From assembly GCA_964639885.1 (NCBI GenBank), contig CAZXEH010000004.1, forward strand, positions 1-64,000: a stretch of 64,000 nucleotides of DNA, in the 5' to 3' direction. The DNA is from JAGNLA01 sp964639885 (lineage in GTDB: Bacteria > Caldisericota > Caldisericia > JAAYUI01). The position numbers and the translations under genes are program-made. This document shows positions 11,401-22,400 of this stretch, piece by piece. Below the pieces are notes generated by a model. It did no database searches. It saw nothing but the letters and a program-made list of their open reading frames with translations, and was not told the DNA's origin. How positions within the stretch are numbered: position 1 is the stretch's first letter; each line of letters opens with the position of its first letter.

Positions 11401-14400
11401 TTCAACCGGTATTGATGTCTGGCCGGCGAGATAGACTTCGTGGCTGAAATCGTACTTGGTATCCTTGTCGTACATTGGCGAGAATGCCTTGTCCTGGTTA
11501 TCGTCGCCATACTTGTAGGCTGTTACGATGACCGGTGTTTCTTCAGTATTGTCAATGATGTGGTCTGTGATGTTTCTTGGAAGCGGTCTGCCATTGTTGT
11601 CACGGCCTGAGATGTCCATACCAACGGTCTTTACGGCCGCACCCCACTCCTTTGTGAGAGCGAGTCTGTACTTGCCGTCGTTTCTCTGGTATGTCCTGGC
11701 ATCGATGAATCCGCCAAGCCATGTGTTGGTGACCATGTCATACGTACCAAGGATTTCGGTTTCGTCATCCATGTAAGAGATCTTGCCGTCACCGTTCGTG
11801 TCTACTGCACTTGCGTAGGCGTACTGGACCTTTGACACGATTGATGATTGCGGAGGCATTGTGATCCAACCATCAAGAACACCTTTGAAGAGCTTTGATG
11901 ATGGATCGAGGACACCCTTGTCCTGCCATGCAAATACGAGGGCATCGTTGCATTCCTTGTTCTTCCATTCGTGGTTGTCAAGGATATCGACACCTGTGTC
12001 TTCGGTTACTGTGAGGTCAAAGATGTTGTCTGTGTCGACTGTTACGTTGAGTGGTGCACCGTCGATCTTGAGACCGTGAACTGGGATGTTCCTGAGTCTG
12101 CCTGAGACCGATGATTCGCAGCAATCTTCGTACTTCTTCGTCACACCGTTTATGAGTCTGACTTCGATGTTGATGTCACCTGAGCTGATTGGAATGATTC
12201 CATCGAATGCCCAGATTGCTGACTGCTGATCTTCAACCGGGTTTGGTGAGATTGCGGCGCCGTCAAGTGTGCCTGCCTGATGGTTCGGGTTCGGATAGGT
12301 CTGGTTGACATACCAGAAGTTTCCGTAGTAGAGATCTCTCCATTTTCTAAGCCACGAGTTAGTCTTTGAGTAAGTGTAGCCATCTACTGAGAGCGGGTTC
12401 CACCTGTTTGTGAAATCGCCACCAAAGAACGAGAAGTAAGCCGGATAATTGAAATTGTCAACTTCAATCTTTCCTGAGTAATCATAGGCAATTGGGAGGC
12501 CCTTGACATTGTTGTATTCAAAGGATGGCGTTGTCCTTGTGCCGATGATGCAGTTAAGGTTTGCCGGATTCCAGTACATCGGGGTCATGAATGGGCCAGT
12601 GATTGTGATGTAGTCGATGCAAAGTTCTGGTTCCCTGTTCATATCCCTGTAGTTTGCCGGTGCCGGTGTCTGCGGAATGCCAACGCCTATGTGGTTGCCG
12701 GTGGCATCAGCAAGAATGAAGTATAGACCGTAATCAGCAAGTGGGTAGAACTCTGTACCAAGCTTTACAAACTGTTTGGACCAGATGGCTGGGTATGCAT
12801 TCCATCCAAATCCTTCAATCACTCCTGTGAGGAGACCTGGGTAGGTCTGCCCGCCAGGATATGATCTGACTTCACGCTTCCAATCGCGAACGATTGGGTC
12901 GTAGTCTTTTGCGATACGTGGTGCTGGAGGCTTCATCGGGTAGATCGGACTCACACCTGCAGTATAGTTGAGCTCCGAATTCTGCAGTGCATGGTCAACC
13001 ATTCTCATTTCGATGAAGTTAACATCAGCATCTGCCGGCTGAACTTCAATGTCAATCTTTCCTGAATAGTCGATACCCATCGAGTTGTCCTGCCAGAAAT
13101 ACGGACCTGGATCCGGTGTTCCTGATACTGACTTGTCAGAACCGACAAGGCTTGCGACGTTATAATTGTAGATTGCGTTGTAGGTGTATACCCTAACCGT
13201 AATCTTGCCCTGTGTCTTCGGAAGGAGCGGGAACATGATCTGTCCACCATCTGTCTGAAGGTTGCGTGATGTGCTTGAATCCCATCTTTCGATTGCACAC
13301 GGAACTCCAAAGTGGCTAATGCGTCCCCATGCGTACGGTGGGTTCGGCTGAGTACCGGTGTTTGGATAGTTGTTGTTGTTGTCCTGGACTGTTCCATTGA
13401 AGCGGCCATATGCGTCATTCCATGTTACATCACCAAGGCACGGCCATGCCTTGTTGTAGTTGACAGGGTCGCAGATTCCTCCACCAAGCGAGCAGTCATT
13501 ATCGATAAGCATGGTTCCATACTGTGTGTCATGCATTGGGATAGATGTACGGAGTGGTGGGTTGATGATTCTGTCATCATCGTCATCAAGCCATCTGTAG
13601 AGCCAGTCATTCGGATCAAGTGCGTCTACAATCTGTGTTGCCGCTGCTGGTTCATACCATCTCCAGAACTCATACGATCCATCAGTGTTCACCTGCACGA
13701 TGAAACGATGTGTTACTGGTCCGAGTGGCGGTGGGCTTGCAATCTGGAAACCATCAACCGTCATAAGGTATGCAACACCGCAACCTGAAGCGTTAACATT
13801 TGCAATGATTGTTTGGTCTGCGCCTGTAATGCCTGCTGGGCATGAGATTGGGATGTTTGCTGGATCGTTGATGTCATTTAGATTATCGGCATCCCCGAGC
13901 TTGAGGAGAACGTTCGGGAATCTCTGTTCAAGCTGACCAATCCTGATGCACTTTCTGTATGTTTCAATGTTGATGTCTTCAGGATCGATGTTGTATCTGC
14001 CACGGAAGTAACAGTCGTAGTTGTTGTCGAGGTTTGGAGACATGTCATCTGCTGGAAGGAGATCGGCAAAAGACCTCGTTGGGTACATGTCGACATCAAA
14101 CTTGCTCCATTTGTTGTCAGTGTAGTATGGGTCAAAGTAAAGCACGCCTACTACCGGTTCACCAAAGCCATGATCAAAGTTGAGACCACGGTCAAGCGTG
14201 AAGGAGAATTCTGTGTTGAATACAAGGCAACCTTTGCCTGATCTGTTTGAACCTGCCGGCTCATCGCCTGGTCCATAGTGGTCAAATTTGATCGGATCGC
14301 GGGTTTCGATTGCGTTCACCTGGTGGATGTAATATGGGTTCCACTGTGAAAGTGATGTATGAATTGTGTTTACTGTTATTGATGTTGGTGTGAGGGCTGT

Positions 14401-17400
14401 AATCCTTGCCGTTTCAACACCACGCTTTGGCGATAGATCCCACCAGTTAGAAACAGGACCGAAGCCGATGTAATCACCAACATTGTAACCAGTTGTATCT
14501 GTAACATTGAAGGTCACGTTGTTCCCCGGATTAATCGAGGATTGAATCCGCTGATATGCGGCTGGTGCAGCCGGAACCTGGTACACTACTGAAATAATAT
14601 GGGTTTCCTGGATGTATGGGCCAGTGGGTGTGTGTCTTTCGACGTTTTCACCGATTATTACTGTCTGTCCTGCAATAAACTTCTGGACATTTTCAATCGG
14701 AATGATCTTTGTCAGAAGGCTTGTCGAAGATGCAAACGAATGGTATGACTGAACGGTTGTCGAACCTGAATCTCCAACGTGTACCTGCATAATCTTTCTT
14801 CGTTCCACATTGTACGGATAGCCTACTAGAACCCAGTCACCTGGCAGGTAACCGAATGTCGAATATACGGCTATAACTTTTCCGTTCCAATCCGGTGCAG
14901 GAATCGAGAATGATGGTTCCCTGTAGGTCATGTATGTCTTTGGTGGCGGGTTTCTTGGAACTGGATCGTCATATCCACCGCTGTTGCGGTAAACATTGAT
15001 TTCAATCGGAGATCTGGATCCGTCTTCCTGACAGGTTCCCCTGTATGGAGTGAATTCAAACTCAGCGGTCGTGTTGTCCGAATTGATGAATTTTGTGTCT
15101 TCTCCAACATTTAACTGAGGTACGCCTGGTTTTGCAGGGATTGTAACCGGGGTGAATACTACGTTTCCTTCTGCACCCCATCCGCAGGCTCCGTTATCCG
15201 CATAAATCATGTAATTTACGCCGTCACCTGAAGAAATGCCTACCTGATAGTCTCTTGACTGGCCATCGATATACTGGCCGTAGAAATATGGCGGACATGT
15301 TGTTTTCTTGTACTGCATGAGGATTCTTCCGTCCTGGAAGAGAACCATCTGAACTTTCAGATCCTCAGGATATGGATTTGTATAACCCACATAAGCCAAT
15401 GGACCATACGAACCTTTCCATGTAATTACATAGACTGTTTCGCCTGATAGCGGCCAAACCGCATCACCGTAGCAGCATTCTTTCAGCCTCCAGAAATAAT
15501 TGAGGGCGGCTGCACGTGGTGCACCAGTCTGGTTCATCCTTCTGCCGACATCGCCATATCCACCGTACAAATATGATGTCCCGCTTTCATACCATGCAGG
15601 ATACTGAATCTGCGTGTGGGTGGCTGCCGGACCGAATCCGATGATTCCGTCAATCTGAACGTTGATCTGTGTATAGTCAATTCCATAGAACTTGAATGTC
15701 CACGGAAGGGTTACGAAGTGATTGTTGCCCTGGTAGTAGTAATAGTACGGCCAGTAGTAGAAACCCATATAGTTGTGGTCGAAGTGAGTATTTGTTATTG
15801 TGCCGTCGCAAGCATATGCCGAACCTGGTTCAAGCCAGTTGTCGCTTGCTGGAGAGGTGGTGTAGATCTGTCTTTCTGCAATAGGAAGCCTTGCGTCTAT
15901 CTTTGTTTCACGAAGTGAGATGAAGATGCTTTCGCCTGGCTTGGGTGGTGGATTAACAGAAACTTTAACATGGGAAGTCTGTTCGACTTTCAGATTCTTG
16001 TCTATCTGGACATCAACATCCATCGTCGGGAACGGGAGCACTGGGAAGTCCATATAGTTGTAGTCGCCATTCTTGCCAAGACCGATCATCGAAACCGGAT
16101 ACTGGAAATTGAATGCGTCGCCTATGCCGACTTTTTCACCGCAATGATAAACGACTGTACCTATCTTTATTTCTGAGTATCTGAGATCGGCGGCATTTAC
16201 TGTGCCTGATCCATTCGGATATGTCGGTGGTTCTGGAATATCCCAATATATCGACTCGCCATATTCGTATGAACCGGATGGAAGTCTCGAGATTGGATGG
16301 TATGAATCAAAATATTTGATCGTCTGGGCAAACTGCCTTAATGGTCTTCCAACATCAATGTCACCTTGGGCAACAATTGAACTTGTTGGATAATAGGCCG
16401 GGATTCCTGCATTGTTTGGCCCTGCCGTGATCATTATCGGGGTTGCGCGTCTGTCATTGAGCGAAACGATGTTGTTGTTGTCGATGTCGAAGTAAATTGG
16501 TTCACCACAACCGTATGCAGCGCCACCATCCATGTCGTAATATTTTGGATAGTCGGTTGAACCGTCAAGGGTTGTCAGTGGTCTGCCGAAATCAAGGTCC
16601 ACGCCTTTATCGGTGGCTCCCATGTACGGTTCGCAAACTGCTCCCCTTACATAGTTGTCGCTGAGATCAAGCGCTCTTGGATTGACTGCAGCTGCATTTG
16701 TGTTTATGGAATTGTCATATCCATTGTCAAGGAAGATTTCCAGACCAAGATACTCCCTGTAATCTGGAGTTACATTGTGGATTGTAGTTGTGTGTACAAA
16801 GAATTCCTGACCGTTCTCGTCGAGTACGGTAGATTTTGCAATTCTTTCATGCTGTGGCTGGACATCTGGATTTGGTGATCTGAGAGCAACTGCCGTTGCT
16901 GCCGGATCAATGCCTTTCCATTTGTTTTCCCACTGCTGCAATGTTGTGTTATAAACCCAGACACGCTCTCCCTGCCAGAAATCGCTTTCAACCGAGAGGT
17001 CGTAGGTTGGCATGCAATGTCCGTAGGCTGTGTCAGCTGTTTTTGTTGTTGATGCAGTGATTGGGTCTGCGTCTGCTCTTCCCCACTCACTGTTTTTGAT
17101 CATCTTCTGATATCTTGGATCATTCGGGTCTGCGAAAAACACTTCAGCCATGATGAGTGCGTCATCTTCCCACGCGCCCTGTCCCATCATGAAACCGCTG
17201 ATCATGTGACCATCGATTTCCGTGTATCTTGTGTCGCCTTCAATGACAACGTTGGATGACGGATCGAGCTGTCTGTAAATAAGATCTCCCGGTGAGAATC
17301 CGACTATTGTAACATTGACNNNNNNNNNNNNNNNNNNNNNNNNNNNNNNNNNNNNNNNNNNNNNNNNNNNNNNNNNNNNNNNNNNNNNNNNNNNNNNNNN

Positions 17401-19265
17401 NNNNNNNNNNNNNNNNNNNCGAGCTGTCTGTAAATAAGATCTCCCGGTGAGAATCCGACTATTGTAACATTGACTCCTGATTCGAAATCATACTGGAGTT
17501 CGCAGTCGAGTTCCACACCTTTCTGTATCTTGCGGGCTGTCATGTTGTTCCAGTAGTAATATGGAGTTGGATTTCTGTTACCGATTCTATATGGCCAGAT
17601 TGATGTGTCTGTCGGATTGCTGTTGTTGATCTGAAGCATGTGATAGTAACCCCAGAGGTTGTAATAAAGATTTGTTACTCTGGCAATTTCCTGGGAGCCC
17701 ATCCATACATAGTCGCCTACTGTAAATGTTCCGTTGCAGTACCAATAGTAGTAGAGCCAGCCAGTGAAACCGGTTCCATACCATCCGTACGGGTCATATC
17801 CTGCACAATATGTCCAAGTGGCCGTTGAGGATGAATTGATTATATTTGTTACCTTGCATGTCTGGAACTGGTTGTTGAGGTTTGGACCAATCCTTACGGC
17901 AGAACCAATGCTCATCTTGGAAACATCTTCAACTGGAACAAAGGATGTTCCTGCTGGAGTGATGTCTGACCAGTATCCTTCACCCAATGGGCCATGGATT
18001 GCCTGTGCCTGGATTCCGTATGTTGTTGTTGTTTTCGCGGAACCGCCCTTTTTTGCATATACAAAACCGGCTGGGAAATTGTATAGCGGCACCCCGACAT
18101 CAAGATCACCGGCAAGAACAACTGTGCCTGCAACATACATTGTAGTGTTTGGCGGAATGCCCACAACGATGTTTGTAAGTCTTACATCGTTTGGCTGTAC
18201 ATTGGCCGGTCCTATTGTTCTGTCGCGATACATGAAGTCACCGGCAGTAAAACCGTTTGATGCTCCGCCGTTGCCCCATGGAGGTGGAAGAGGTGAATCA
18301 GTCCACATTTCATCCGGCATGAATTGAATGACATTCATATCAACATCCCATTCGCCGGTTCTTACAATGCCATCTGAAACATTTCCAAGCGGGCTCGTTC
18401 TTCCAATTGCGTAATAGTCTGGTCTTGATGCAATACCAAGCTGGAAGACCCTTGACTCACCCTTGAGCGTGTGATTGATGTATGCGTTGCATGTTGTATT
18501 GCCCTCAGTCGAATTCACTTCGTTTGTCATTGTTGGTCTTACCCAGAAATAGAGTGGTTCGACATAGAATGGGTTGTCATTTCCGTCTGAGTCTTTTGGC
18601 GAGAAGGCGTATGGTCCCTGAGTATTGTTGCCTTCAAACGGGTCTACCTTTGCCAGTGGGTTTGATAGGCAGGAACCGTATGAAGCGTTGTCTGTGGTTC
18701 TTTGACCAGAGCCGTTTCCAACCTGGAACGAGTATGCTGGTGAAGCGGGGTCGGCAGAGGCAAGATATCTGCTGTCGTGGAAATGTCCATCCGGGTCAAA
18801 CCATACCTGGCCTGTCGTATCCATAACTACATACCATCTGCCAATGTTTACGTAATTTCCGCCTTCATTTGTTATGAATTTTGAATTTCCGTTGTCCGCA
18901 ATTACAGTAAGCCAGACTTCTGTCCAAAGCATTGGTGATGTGGACAGCCTTCCGTTGCTTGATGTTACTGCAGTTGCAAAACCAGTTGTTTTGCTCCTGG
19001 CAATAAGGGCGTTAGGCATTTTGTAACCGGTACGACCCCAGTAGTTGTTGACAGATTCGCCTGGATTCTGCCATGGGAAGCTCCTGTCGCCAGTAAGCGG
19101 TTCGCCGTACTTGTCATTACCAACGGCATGCCATCTATTTGCGATGAATGTGGCATGCTGATTCTCCGGTGATGCGATATTGGTCGCTGCGTTTGCCGTG
19201 ATTGATCCAGCAAATACACCGAAGATCATGATAGCTGCAACCATTACAGAAATTATTCTCTTCAT
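8440..19265 (-). CDS. Giant secreted surface protein, paralogue B (3,556 aa after gap repair)
   Basis: A 100-N gap appears to split this gene, but the sequence on each side repeats the same 55 bp. Removing the Ns and one copy leaves 10,671 nt, exactly 3,557 codons, in one frame. The start is the ATG at 19265 after AAGGAGAGG, opening a signal peptide (MKRIISVMVAAIMIFGVF, then ANA-A); the upstream in-frame extension has no signal character. Modules in order: N-terminal family module (NRWHAVGNDKYG, WFDPDGHFHD); repeated calcium-loop-like modules (PNDVRLTNI, YFDIDNNNIVSLND); a nidogen-like segment near 1130-1320 (LPWTFKFYG); two small 'GDxVxI' beta modules near 1470-1590; FTPYRGTC near 1354; QDCC; an EF-hand loop DTNGDGKISYMD near 2435; an Ig-like domain; two glucodextranase-B-like repeats; and a copper-amine-oxidase-N-like stalk at about 3430-3556. 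It is the longest paralogue. A surface-layer role is inferred. Confidence 0.9.
17265..17319. repeat. 55-bp assembly duplicate, left copy (gap in B)
   Basis: These 55 bases are identical to 17420-17474 on the other side of the N run. Both copies encode the same peptide, VNVTIVGFSPGDLIYRQL, in the same frame. This indicates an assembly overlap rather than a biological repeat. Confidence 0.95.
17320..17419. other. Scaffold gap (100 N), probably of zero true length
   Basis: Exactly 100 N, the usual placeholder for a gap of unknown size, flanked by an exact 55-bp duplication. Collapsing the duplication and removing the Ns gives an exact multiple of three across gene B. Confidence 0.95.
17420..17474. 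repeat. 55-bp assembly duplicate, right copy (gap in B)
   Basis: Exact second copy of 17265-17319; see that entry. It carries the start of the next contig, continuing in frame towards the N-terminus of B. Confidence 0.95.
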
Positions 19266-19446
19266 CAAACCTCTCCTTCGGATCAGGCCTAAGTTACCCA
19301 GAGCCATTGTTCCTGCGGTTGCCCTTTCGGGCTTATCCTTTTTCCAACTGCTGCGATGAATCGACATTTTGCTTATATAAATCTTTGTTGTCTTCCGGCC
19401 TGCCAAAGGGGTTTAGACCTTCGGCAGGCAAAGTTGTTTAAGTTAC
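19266..19446 (-). other. C-B intergenic gap: structured leader of B, no U-tract terminator
   Basis: This 181-bp spacer has a stem just after the C stop codon (19398-19404 with 19423-19429, GCCTGCC/GGCAGGC). No U-run follows on the minus strand. Closer to B, 19280-19289 (ggatcaggcc) can pair with 19329-19338 (gggcttatcc). That pairing competes with a tight GCCC-TTTC-GGGC hairpin at 19321-19332. The long-range stem lies directly beside the B ribosome site at 19271-19277. This is consistent with an attenuator-like leader, but I cannot match it to a known riboswitch class. Confidence 0.45.
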
Positions 19447-22400
19447 TTACCAGCGCCTTGTGATTGTGATTGTCTTGCTGGCTGCATCATTGAGAACTTC
19501 AACGGTTACGTTTGCTTCGTTTCCGGTGAGAAGGTTGAGGTTTGTAATCGGGAACATAACGATTCCGTTTACAACGTACGGTGCTGCCTTGAGGGCAATT
19601 GGTGCTGAGTCAAGCATTGCTGTTGCCTGGTTGAGCGTGAGTGTGAGAGTGTGTGATCCAAATGTTACTGTTACTGCAGTGCCGGCTGTTACAGGCTGTG
19701 CAGTTCCTGGGATGAGCATTGGAACGAGATCTGCAAGTGGAACGAATCCGTTTCCACCTTTTACCACCGGTGCCGATGCCATGGATACCGGGATACCGTC
19801 AACAACTGCAACCTTTGATCCAAGCTGGATCTTGACTGACTTTGTTGTCCAGATGTAGACATTTGCAGTTGCGGTGCTGACCTGTCCAACCTTGTCGGTT
19901 GCTTTTACATCGAAGTCATTTGTACCTGGAGCCACATCGATGTCGCATGTGAAGGTATCGTTAACAACTGTGACTGTGCCGGAAACTCCGTTTGTCTTGT
20001 TGGTCACTTCAACCTTTGTGCCTGGTTCGACGTGTCCTCTGATTCTGATCTGCTTCACATTTTCGAAATCACCGAGCTTGTCAATGACGATGCCCGACGG
20101 TGTGGTCTTGGATTCAATCCTTACAACCTTGGTCACTGACTGGCCAAGTGCATTTGTTGCCACGACAACGATGTTGTTCATTCCAGGGTTGAGTTTGACT
20201 GTTGCCTTGAACTGACCCTTTTCGTCAACTGTTGCCGGCTTTCCACTCACTGTCACTCTGCAGCCTTCGTTTGTGCGTCCGTCGATTGTTATCGAGTTGG
20301 ATGCGATGACTGGTGAGACTGGTGAGACGTCAAGCATTGGTGGCGCTACATAGGACTCGACATACACAACGTCGTAGGTATCCTTCATGGACTCGTATGA
20401 GGCGGTGATTACGATTCTGCCACGTTCTGTCGGAGTGATCATGAATTCAGCCTTGCCGTCTTTGTCGGTCTTCTTCTCTGCCTCAACGCCTGCACCCTTA
20501 ATGTGTACTGTTGCGCCTGAGACAATGTTTGGCATGTTAGGATTGTTTGCTGTTTCTACAACTGTAACCACAAGCTTACCCGGTTTGCCAACCTTAAGAT
20601 TTTCCGGTGTGTCGGCAAGGATCTGGAGGCTCATGATTATGTCGAAGTTAATGATTTCATATGCGTGGTCAACAGGCCACTGCTGGTACTGATATGACCA
20701 AAGGTCAACACTTGCGAGGTTCTTACCTGTACCTGTTGGTGTAAAGTAAACCTGTGCAATTCTTGATCTTGGATTGATCGGTGATGGTAGGATATGTCCG
20801 AAGATGAAGGTTTCGTGTCTTGGAGATCCCCATGGATGTTCGTAAGTGTTGTAATAACCGATTGAGATTGCTGCACCTGCAATGACCGGAAGGTCGCGTG
20901 AGTCTGCAGGGAAGACTTCAAGGACAAGGTGGTTTTCAATGCCATAGGCAAGGTCGTAGTTATCTTTGTCAAGGTACTGCTTTGATACTTCCTGGTTTGT
21001 TTCTGCCCATCTGACAACAATCTTTGGATATTTTACTTCGGCAATCTTATTTGGCATTGCATCCCAGTCGAGGTAGTATGCGCCATCGTTCGTACCGATG
21101 AAATAGCTTCCATTCATTGTATGTGTAAATCTTGTTGTTGTTCTCTGTGGCATGTATGGATCTGTGTATGGCTGGGCTCCACCGTAAACATCAGAAAACT
21201 CTGGCATGAGACCCCACTCAGAAACTCCAACAAGAACGCCAACCTTGCACTCATCATCGGCAAAATACTGGAATGATCCTTGACCTCTGTTGTTGATGTT
21301 GAGCGAGTCTCTGTAGGTCAATCTGAAGTCTTTTGAAAGGTCGCCAAAGACGTAGAGTTTTTCGTATTCGTTGTTGTAGATACATCCTACACCATATCCT
21401 TCAGGTGCTGCAGATGGCTTATCGAACGGACCATCCCAAGCCTGGAATCTGGCATATGTTCCATCAGGGTAAACTCTGTTGACTGTTGGGTAATAGGCTG
21501 CATACAGTCCTGTTCTGCCATTGAGCCTGATACCGCTGTCGCTCCAATACCCACCAGGTGTTACAACTTCGCCGTATTCGTCACCCTTGTATCCATTGTT
21601 GAACAGGTCGAATGCAAACGTCTGATAGCTGCGTCCACCAATGCTGGTAAGCCAATAGTTCGTTTCCGGATATTGTCCAGTAGCCCTTGTGTATGATCCG
21701 AAACTTGTTGATGGTGATGTAAACCAGTCGTAGTGCCTTTCACGAGTGAAGAACGGAGTCCATCTTGCATACATTCCGCCGCCGCCTTCACAGACTGATG
21801 TGCTTTGTGCAAGACCCTGTATCAGCTGTCCTTCAGCAGTTTTGATTGTTACAGTGATATCATATCTTCTCACGTCAACGGCAGTCATAACGAAGTCTGG
21901 ATCGCCTGCATTGCCTGGCACTGCAAATGTCGTAGACGATCTCTGTCCAGCTGCATCAAGTGTTGAAATTTCATAGGAAACAATCGGGAGTTCCACGTTG
22001 ACCGGGACGATCGCTTTGTGCTTTCTGTCAGGCGAATAGATGTGGACCATGAACTGACCCTTGTCGTTTGCAACAAATCCTGCAAATGTGTACTGGCCTT
22101 CCTTCGCATTGTAGCTGAATCTAATCGGCATAAACGGATTCCTTGCCCAGCCATAAAGTTTCTTATTACCTATTGCTGAGTAATCGTCGTTATGAAGGTC
22201 TGTACGGAGCCAGTAATACTGCGGGAGAATCTGTCCCTTATAATAGTACTGATCATCTGGATGCGGGTCTTTGAACAGGTGCATCCACATCGGGTCAATC
22301 TTTACAAGTGAATCACCCTTGCTGTCTGGAATACCTGTCGTAAGGTCGACTGGTTGCTGGTTTGCATCCTTGAGTGTGAAGGTAAGCGGCTTGGTCGGGT

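Noticed and set aside
11780..11830. Dockerin domain in the giant proteins
   Set aside because: Calcium loops are present but not as the paired 22-residue dockerin repeats, and no cohesin partner is seen.
19263..19340. Cyclic-di-GMP (GEMM) or other named riboswitch before gene B
   Set aside because: Some fragments look similar (GGGCAACC) but the conserved core and tetraloop receptor are absent.
17304..19406. A separate 700-aa secreted protein upstream of a 2,921-aa protein
   Set aside because: Both are parts of gene B; the N run and duplicated 55 bp create a false break, and the joined frame is exact.
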